This document shows positions 58,071 through 64,000 of a DNA stretch of 64,000 nucleotides, piece by piece (within the stretch, counting starts at the first letter, position 1; each line of letters opens with the position of its first letter). The DNA is taken from positions 124,001 to 188,000 of the forward strand of contig JADJOU010000004.1 in assembly GCA_016713645.1 (NCBI GenBank). Reading direction: 5' to 3'. The stretch is from Bacteroidota bacterium (GTDB taxonomy: Bacteria > Bacteroidota > Bacteroidia > Chitinophagales > JADJOU01). The notes under the pieces are model-generated. The model was not told the DNA's origin and made no database searches. It saw only the letters and a list, made by a program, of their open reading frames with translations. Made by a program: the position numbers and the translations under genes.

Positions 58071-59299
58071 TTATGATTGTTTTATTATATCGAATTTTCA
58101 ACGGCATATACTATTTAGGGGCTAAATTGGCTTCTGGGTGGAATCAAAAGGCAGCGCTTTGGGTGGAAGGTAGGAAAGAGACTTGGGAAAAGATAGCCGG
58201 TGCAGATATTAGAGGTTGTGTATGGTTTCATGTGAGTTCGCTGGGTGAGTTTGAACAAGCGCGACCACTCATTGAAAAAATCAAACAGCATCACCCAAAC
58301 CAAAAAATTGCAGTGAGTTTTTTTTCTCCATCGGGCTATGAAATTCGCAAGAATTTTCCTTTGGTGGATCTCGTATTTTATTTGCCCATCGACACGAAGG
58401 CCAATGCAGAAAGGATGATTAAACTGCTTCAACCGAAAAAAGTCATTTGGGTGAAATACGATTTTTGGTATTTTATGCTTCGCGAAATTCATGAGAATAA
58501 TATTCCCAATATTTTAATCTGTGGAAATTTTAGAAAAGATCAGCTTTTTTTTAAATGGTATGGACGTTTTTATCGAAACATGCTTACCTATTTCACGCGA
58601 ATTTTTGTTCAAAATGCAGTTTCAGTTGAACTGCTTAATGGCATTGGAATCCCCGCTCATATTGCTTTTGATACGAGGTTTGATCGAGTAGAAGCAGGGC
58701 GCGTTCAATTTAAAAAGAATGAATTTATCGATGAATTTATTGGCAATCATATGATGATTGTATTTGGAAGTACTTGGACAGAAGATGATGTAATCATATC
58801 AAAAGCAATTGATCATCTCGATAAGCAATTTCCCAATTTAAAATATATTGTAGCACCGCATGACATCCATTCGGCGCGGATTGAGGAGACCTTAGATATT
58901 TATAAAAATGCGCTGAAATATTCAACTAAAGATCAATTTTTAGAACAGCGAATATTGATCATCGACAATATTGGTATGTTGTCGAGTCTTTACGCTCAAG
59001 CATCCATTGCCTATGTTGGTGGAGGCTTTGGGAAGTCCGTACACAATGTACTAGAACCAGCGGTTTATGGTATTCCCGTTATTTTTGGGCCCAACTATTT
59101 TAAAAGTATGGAAGCCATTGAATTGGTTGAATTAAAGGGATGTTTCACTATTCAGACTGCAGAAGCATTGACAGAAAAAATTTCAAACTTGTTGACATCA
59201 CCGGAAGCATTGAGTAAGTCGAGTATCATCAATAGAAAGTATATTGAAGAGCGGCTTGGTGGTACAGAGATCATTTTACAATATGTCGAATCTATCTAA
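58067..59299 (+). CDS. kdtA: 3-deoxy-D-manno-octulosonic acid transferase
   Basis: 410 residues. Adds Kdo to lipid A precursors at the inner membrane. N-terminal membrane anchor (IVLLYRIFNGIYYLGAKLA), then WFHVSSLGEFEQARPLIEKI, ISKAIDHLDKQFP-type core, VAPHDIHSARIE, and the GT-B nucleotide-sugar site GMLSSLYAQASIAYVGGGFG with HNVLEPAVYGIPVIFGPNY. Its presence, with lptE, implies LPS. It is translationally coupled to glpD upstream and overlaps the miaA start by 17 bp. Confidence 0.94.
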   Translation: MIMIVLLYRIFNGIYYLGAKLASGWNQKAALWVEGRKETWEKIAGADIRGCVWFHVSSLGEFEQARPLIEKIKQHHPNQKIAVSFFSPSGYEIRKNFPLVDLVFYLPIDTKANAERMIKLLQPKKVIWVKYDFWYFMLREIHENNIPNILICGNFRKDQLFFKWYGRFYRNMLTYFTRIFVQNAVSVELLNGIGIPAHIAFDTRFDRVEAGRVQFKKNEFIDEFIGNHMMIVFGSTWTEDDVIISKAIDHLDKQFPNLKYIVAPHDIHSARIEETLDIYKNALKYSTKDQFLEQRILIIDNIGMLSSLYAQASIAYVGGGFGKSVHNVLEPAVYGIPVIFGPNYFKSMEAIELVELKGCFTIQTAEALTEKISNLLTSPEALSKSSIINRKYIEERLGGTEIILQYVESI

Positions 59300-60194
59300 A
59301 AAATATGTAATTGTCATTGCTGGACCTACTGCTGTGGGCAAGACTGGCGTGGCGATTGATTTGGCTTTGAAATTTCAAACAGAAATTATATCTGCAGATT
59401 CTAGACAGGTCTATCGCGAGATGAAAATAGGCACTGCTGTTCCATCTGAAGAAGAATTGAGTCGAGTAAAACATCATTGCATTCAACATATATCCATTCA
59501 TGACGAATACAATGTTGGAGCCTATGAACAGGAAATCTTAGGTGTTTTGAAGGGCATTTTTGAACAGCATGATACCGCCATTCTCTGCGGTGGAACTGGT
59601 TTGTATATCAATGCTGTTTGCGATGGACTCGATGAATTCCCACCCATTGATTTAGAGATTAAAACTCAAGTCGCAGCGATTTGTCTGGACAAGGAGAAGG
59701 CCTTGGGATTATTAGAAAATCTAGATCCCCTTTATTTTAACCAAGTTGATCGCGATAATATGCGCCGGGTCTCCCGCGCAATAGAGGTTTGTTTGTAAAC
59801 TAAAAAAGCGTACTCTTCCTTTCTGACGAATAACAAGAAAAATCGAAATTTCGAAATCATAAAAATTTGTCTCACAGAAGATCGCACCAAATTGTATGAT
59901 CAAATCAATAGAAGGGTGGATGCTATGATCAGCGGTGGATTGGTGGATGAGTGCCGTTCATTATTTCCATTCAAAAATTTGAAATCGCTGCAAACAGTTG
60001 GATACAGCGAATTGTTTGATTATTTTGAAAGGAAAACGGATCTATCATTTGCCATTGATAAAATCAAACAACACAGTAGAAACTACGCCAAGCGACAGAT
60101 TACATGGTTTAATAAAGATGATTCTTATACTTTTTTTAAATCAAATCAATTGGATGAGATGATAGATTTTATAAAAAGACGAATGCATGATTAA
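59283..60194 (+). CDS. miaA: tRNA dimethylallyltransferase, interrupted by an in-frame TAA
   Basis: Adds the dimethylallyl group to A37 of tRNAs reading U-starting codons; MiaB (18.7 kb) acts next. Start ATG 59283 (MSNLSKKYVIVIAGPTAVGK, P-loop), then ISADSRQVYREMKIGTAVPS, GGTGLYINAVCDGLDEFP and VDRDNMRRVSRAIEVCL. A TAA at 59796-59798 then interrupts the frame with no shift; a Gln codon would fit. The same frame continues to YDQINRRVDAMISGGLVDEC, SLQTVGYSELFDYF and YAKRQITWFNKD. Full length is about 304 residues. Probably a base-call error. Confidence 0.93.
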
Positions 60195-61662
60195 GCTAAT
60201 CGCATTTATTGGCAACCACAAGCGCTTATGGATTTCAATCTGTATGGCCGCATTGGCGTTTGCCTTGCATTTTCCTTTTCTTCACGCAGATCCTGATTGT
60301 ACCTATAATTTTAGCAGAGATGCGCTCAGCGATGAAGGTTTGTATTCTCAGCAGATGCGCAATTTTGTGCATACTGGAGAGACGTTTTTTCACAAATCGG
60401 ATGTCATGGCCAAGACGCCTTTTTATCAATGTTTGATCTATCCAATCGCTAAATTTTCAGATGGTTCTCGCTTCGCGTTTAGAATTTTTTTGGTATTATT
60501 ATTTGTTGGTGTGCTCGGACTATTTGCTTACTCTTTTTCATTGCGCGCATTTGCCACCATTTTTATTGCATTGCACGCACTCAATATTTATGGGTTTTCC
60601 TACTTTCATTATGCTTTACCAGAGGGCATTGCGGTGACCATGATCCTTTTTAGTCTTTATTTATTTATCAAGAGCATTGAAAGTAAAAAATCAATTTTTC
60701 TCCTTTATGCAGGGTTCGTTTTATTTCTGACCTATGCCACGAAGTTGATATTTATCAATGCCTTGGGCTTAATTCCATTTGTTTTTATCGCCTTTCTAGC
60801 TGTATGTATTGATTGTAAAAGATGGCTGAAACACCTTGCTGTATTGTTGTTTACGCTTTTGTCCATTGGTCTAGTCATTTATCAATTGGTCTTTATTCAA
60901 CATCGGGAATTCCTCTCACTTTTGTTTTCAAATCAAAAAGACAATGCTCGTTTTCATCTATCCTATGATTTTATTAAAATGGGTTTGACGAATCACTTCC
61001 AAGACGAAAAAATAGCACTCTTTAAACCTTTGCTCATCCTATCTATCGTGCTATTTGCACTTGCAATTGCCTTCCGCATTTTTATTCATAAAAAGATCGA
61101 CAAATTGGATGAAATCCATATTGCAGCATTTGGCTTTTCATTTGTTTGGCTATTGAGTGAGGTGCTGAAATTTGGTATGGAGTATATGCCCAATCGATAT
61201 TTCTTTTCTTTTCATGTCGCTTTAATTGTCGTTATCAGTATAGTGATGTCCTATTTTATCCTGCGATATCAAGCGTTGAAACCAATAGTATTCTTATTAT
61301 TATCGATGTTTATTTTAATTAAATCTCCATTGTATATTGAATCTTTGCATCATAGAAAATATGTACAGCGCGAAATCATTCAACGATTAAACAATCAATT
61401 GAATAAGCATGATTATGCGATTGGCGTATGGTCATGCGGCTTGACCTGGGGCAGCAAATTGAATTCTATTCCAGTTTGGGCTAATTTCTCTGATAGCTCA
61501 TTTGTATTCAGCAAGCGGCCACGCGTCTTATTTACAGAGGGAAATCAGTTGGAGTCTGACAGTGTTTTTGGCAAATGGCGAATCGATTTACACCGAATAG
61601 CAACTAAAAAATACACGCATAGAATCGACAAATGGTCGGTTGAAGAATGGTGGTTGAAATAG
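60187..61662 (+). CDS. Multi-helix membrane protein, probable GT39-like glycosyltransferase
   Basis: 491 residues with 10-11 membrane helices. The first large periplasmic loop begins just after helix 1 with RDALSDEGLYSQQMR, an Asp-Glu context like the catalytic loop of ArnT/PMT-type (GT-C) transferases, and later KTPFYQCLIYP. The C-terminal 100 residues are soluble (YAIGVWSCGLTWGSKL). The lipid-linked donor and acceptor are unknown; lipid A or surface glycan is plausible next to kdtA. It overlaps miaA by 8 bp. Assignment to a family is moderate. Confidence 0.65.
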   Translation: MIKLIAFIGNHKRLWISICMAALAFALHFPFLHADPDCTYNFSRDALSDEGLYSQQMRNFVHTGETFFHKSDVMAKTPFYQCLIYPIAKFSDGSRFAFRIFLVLLFVGVLGLFAYSFSLRAFATIFIALHALNIYGFSYFHYALPEGIAVTMILFSLYLFIKSIESKKSIFLLYAGFVLFLTYATKLIFINALGLIPFVFIAFLAVCIDCKRWLKHLAVLLFTLLSIGLVIYQLVFIQHREFLSLLFSNQKDNARFHLSYDFIKMGLTNHFQDEKIALFKPLLILSIVLFALAIAFRIFIHKKIDKLDEIHIAAFGFSFVWLLSEVLKFGMEYMPNRYFFSFHVALIVVISIVMSYFILRYQALKPIVFLLLSMFILIKSPLYIESLHHRKYVQREIIQRLNNQLNKHDYAIGVWSCGLTWGSKLNSIPVWANFSDSSFVFSKRPRVLFTEGNQLESDSVFGKWRIDLHRIATKKYTHRIDKWSVEEWWLK

Positions 61663-61663
61663 A

Positions 61664-64000
61664 TTAAAATAGCGTTCCCTGCTCGCCTTTATTGTCTAGA
61701 ATATCGCTGTTCACATCAAAATCGATGGTCGTGCCGACATCAAACATATGTTCATTTTGCTCATTCAATTCTTCTTGCACTTCTTTATCCGTATTGTATT
61801 CCGTCAAGTCTACAATATCTCCTGTAACTAAGAATTGACTCAAGCGATTGCCCTGTGCTTTCCATCCTTTGATATCCATGAATGCATTGAAATCCAAAAC
61901 TTGTTCGACCAATTCCTTTTCTCTGCCCTTGAGGATCGAGTATTTGGCCTTGGCTTGGTGGCTGATAGAAAAATAGACCAATTTTGTATTTGGATGATTG
62001 GAGACAAATTCGATTTCTTTGTTTTCAACCTTTTGCTCCATGATGAATCGCTTGACGTAGAAGTTCTTCGACTCCCCTTCAAAGTATATGATATTGAATA
62101 TCTCATCTCCTTTGAGTTTTCGAATGTCTAGTATTTTCTCTATATCGTATTTATTGGTCAGCTCATAATTCGTGAGATATAAACTACCCGTTTTTAAGAC
62201 GACGAGAATCGCTTCATCTCGCAAAAATTCGCCTAAATAATCTCCATAGCCATCTTTGTTGAGACGACCTACTGTCTTGTCGATCCAGACTTTAGTGCCT
62301 CCGAGGGTGGATACCCCTTTTTGTTTCATCTCTACTTTTGTAATAGGATAAGGGCTCAAAATATTCCCCTGTGAATCTCTTCCCTTGATCAATACTTCTG
62401 AAAAATTATATTCAAATTGTTTGATTCTTGCAGCACATGATTGGGTCAATTTCACACTGATGATTTCCGCTTCTCCATTGGGGTTGGCAGAGAAATACAA
62501 TACTTTAGTTTTGTCTCCCTTTGCAACTGCATATTCCTTATCTCTCGTGATTGATGTGACTGGGAATCGCTTGATATAATTCTTCTTGGATTTATTATCA
62601 GAATAGACGAGGTTGTATATGGTCCGCTCGTCGTCTTTCTTCCAAACATTCACGTAGATGACATCCTTGCCTACAAATTTCTTTTCACCAATCCTGACGA
62701 CCATCATCACGCCATCTCTTCTGAATATGATGATATCATCGATGTCTGAGCATTCGCAGACGAATTCATCTTTTTTGATGCCATAACCGACAAAGCCCTC
62801 TTCGCGATTGATATATAATTTTTGGTTGTTTGCGACCACAGATCGCACTTCAATATTGTCGAAATTTTTGACTTCCGTTTTTCGCTCTTTGCCCTTGCCA
62901 AATCGCTTGATGAGGTCTTCAAAATACTCGATGGCAAACTGCGTCAATTGTTTTAAATTCTTATTGATTTGCTTAATCTGCTTATCCAATTCATTGATGG
63001 CTTCATCCGCTTTCTTTGCGTCGAATTTTGAAATGCGTTTGATGCGAATTTCTGTGAGTTTGACGATATCTTCTTGGGTGACTTCGCGCTTTAATAATTT
63101 TTTATAGGGCTCTAATCCTTGATCAATCGCCTTCAGGACAGCTTCCCATGTCTCGCACTCTTCAATATCCCGATATATCCTTTTTTCAATAAAAATTTTC
63201 TCGAGGGAGGAAAAATGCCATTTATTCTCTAATTCATCGCGTTCGATTTCTAGCTCTCTTTTTAAGAGTTCCTTGGTATGTGCTGTGGAGAGCTTTAATA
63301 ATTCCTCTACGGTCACAAAAATGGGCTTCTCGTCTAAGATAACACAGGCATTGGGTGAAATGCTCTTCTCGCAATCTGTAAACGCGTATAATGCATCAAT
63401 GGTGACATCTGGTGAAGTGCCTGGCAATAATTCAACAATCAATTCGACGTCTTTGGCTGTATTGTCGGTGACTTTTTTGATTTTAATTTTGCCCTTATCC
63501 AATGCTTTGAGTATGCTATCCACGAGCGCTTCCGTCGTTACACCATAGGGCACATCTTTGATGCAAAGGGTTTTCTTGTCGACGATTTCAATATGGGCTC
63601 GACATCTTATCTTACCGCCTTGTTTGCCGCTATTGTATTGAGAAGCATCCATCATGCCGCCAGTGGGGAAGTCTGGAAGAATTTTGGTCTCTTTGCCGAT
63701 TAATACATCAATGGAAGCGCGACACAGTTCAATAAAATTATGGGGCAAAATCTTGGTGCTGAGTCCAACGGCAATTCCTTCAACGCCTTGCGCTAGAACC
63801 AATGGGAATTTAATGGGCAACATGACAGGTTCGCGTTTTCGACCGTCATAACTCATTTGCCATTCTGTATTATCTTGATTAAAAGAGGCGTGTAAGGCAA
63901 ATTTTGAGAGCCTTGCTTCAATATAACGTGGCGCCGCAGCATTATCTCCTGTGCGCACATCTCCCCAGTTACCCTGCGTCTCTATCAATAAATCCTTCTG
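61664..64000 (-). CDS. parC: DNA topoisomerase IV subunit A (ParC/GyrA family), 5' end outside window
   Basis: The frame is open to the window edge (Gln-Lys-Asp-Leu-Leu before IETQGNWGDVRTG), so the N-terminus is missing. The catalytic tyrosine is in DNAAAPRYIEARLSKFAL, near the edge. Then GIAVGLSTKILPHNF, GKIRCRAHIEIVDKK, a coiled-coil gate region (about 330-370) and a C-terminal domain of weak repeats ending GEQGTLF. The C-terminal domain is unlike the six-blade GyrA box form, and relatives in Bacteroidota are named topoisomerase IV A; I keep gyrase as an outside option. Cleaves and rejoins DNA during chromosome separation. No break in 2.3 kb. Confidence 0.88.
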   Translation of the reverse strand, partial: QKDLLIETQGNWGDVRTGDNAAAPRYIEARLSKFALHASFNQDNTEWQMSYDGRKREPVMLPIKFPLVLAQGVEGIAVGLSTKILPHNFIELCRASIDVLIGKETKILPDFPTGGMMDASQYNSGKQGGKIRCRAHIEIVDKKTLCIKDVPYGVTTEALVDSILKALDKGKIKIKKVTDNTAKDVELIVELLPGTSPDVTIDALYAFTDCEKSISPNACVILDEKPIFVTVEELLKLSTAHTKELLKRELEIERDELENKWHFSSLEKIFIEKRIYRDIEECETWEAVLKAIDQGLEPYKKLLKREVTQEDIVKLTEIRIKRISKFDAKKADEAINELDKQIKQINKNLKQLTQFAIEYFEDLIKRFGKGKERKTEVKNFDNIEVRSVVANNQKLYINREEGFVGYGIKKDEFVCECSDIDDIIIFRRDGVMMVVRIGEKKFVGKDVIYVNVWKKDDERTIYNLVYSDNKSKKNYIKRFPVTSITRDKEYAVAKGDKTKVLYFSANPNGEAEIISVKLTQSCAARIKQFEYNFSEVLIKGRDSQGNILSPYPITKVEMKQKGVSTLGGTKVWIDKTVGRLNKDGYGDYLGEFLRDEAILVVLKTGSLYLTNYELTNKYDIEKILDIRKLKGDEIFNIIYFEGESKNFYVKRFIMEQKVENKEIEFVSNHPNTKLVYFSISHQAKAKYSILKGREKELVEQVLDFNAFMDIKGWKAQGNRLSQFLVTGDIVDLTEYNTDKEVQEELNEQNEHMFDVGTTIDFDVNSDILDNKGEQGTLF

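Noticed and set aside
20650..59798. Alternative genetic code or stop readthrough because of in-frame TGA and TAA
   Set aside because: Both codons end many other genes here at the expected length, and only three internal cases occur.
1..64000. tRNA, rRNA, CRISPR arrays
   Set aside because: No cloverleaf with a TTCGA-type T loop, no rRNA-like stretch and no regularly spaced repeat series beyond the satD operators were seen by reading. An tRNAscan or Infernal run would settle it.

Overview
The window looks like chromosomal DNA of a Bacteroidota bacterium, probably of the Chitinophagia/Saprospiria side. Reasons seen in the sequence: moderate AT richness, several secreted proteins ending in type IX secretion (T9SS) C-terminal sorting domains, TAnnTTTG promoter boxes typical of the phylum, and gene sets and orders common there (miaB / sigma-54 activator / lptE / hypothetical / secG; panC next to a short glycogen-synthase-like gene, a DUF4270 lipoprotein gene and glmS; DUF5683 next to dapB; bshC for bacillithiol).

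Layout. 0-2.2 kb: end of a membrane protein gene, a dihydrofolate-reductase-like gene, and a SatD regulator plus membrane partner behind three evenly spaced operator-like repeats that cover a good promoter. 2.2-18.3 kb (all minus strand): dapF, a dicarboxylate symporter, an alpha/beta hydrolase, bshC, two large secreted T9SS proteins, an exonuclease, a ChaN-like lipoprotein, a geranylgeranyl-reductase-family flavoprotein, a PepSY-like protein, a deaminase, a VOC protein, dps and a Zn/Cd-type P1B ATPase. 18.7-26.3 kb (plus): miaB-sigma54-lptE-hypothetical-secG, a HerA-like ATPase and murB. 26.4-28.7 kb: an accessory insert (an unnamed membrane protein and a Bro-N/DinD-like gene) followed by a second, diverged copy of the last 237 bp of murB. 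28.8-35.5 kb: two tandem FG-GAP/ASPIC-UnbV giants. 35.6-43.5 kb: DUF5683, dapB, glmM, panC, a starch-synthase-like gene, DUF4270 and glmS. 43.5-51.4 kb: a T9SS remnant, a desaturase, ychF, another FG-GAP T9SS protein, rlmH, a DODA-type dioxygenase and dnaB. 51.6-54.3 kb: folB, then an in-frame chimera of the first third of a type ISP-like restriction-modification enzyme and the last two thirds of purB, then a DUF5522 mini-gene. 54.3-64 kb: an SSS symporter, an SRPBCC protein, glpD-kdtA-miaA-membrane glycosyltransferase, and topoisomerase IV subunit A running off the edge.

Quality caveat. About thirty single- or double-base indels and three in-frame stops break genes here, including highly conserved ones (dapB, ychF, glpD, miaA, dps). 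Most indels change the length of a short homopolymer and are losses. This is the pattern of uncorrected long-read consensus error, not of gene decay, so I give joined gene spans and list each break.

Functional themes: cell-wall and amino-sugar supply (dapF, dapB, murB, glmM, glmS), outer-membrane assembly (lptE, secG, kdtA), tRNA/rRNA modification (miaA, miaB, rlmH), replication (dnaB, topoisomerase IV) and T9SS-exported surface proteins. The two accessory spots worth attention are the murB-end insert and the restriction-enzyme/purB chimera.
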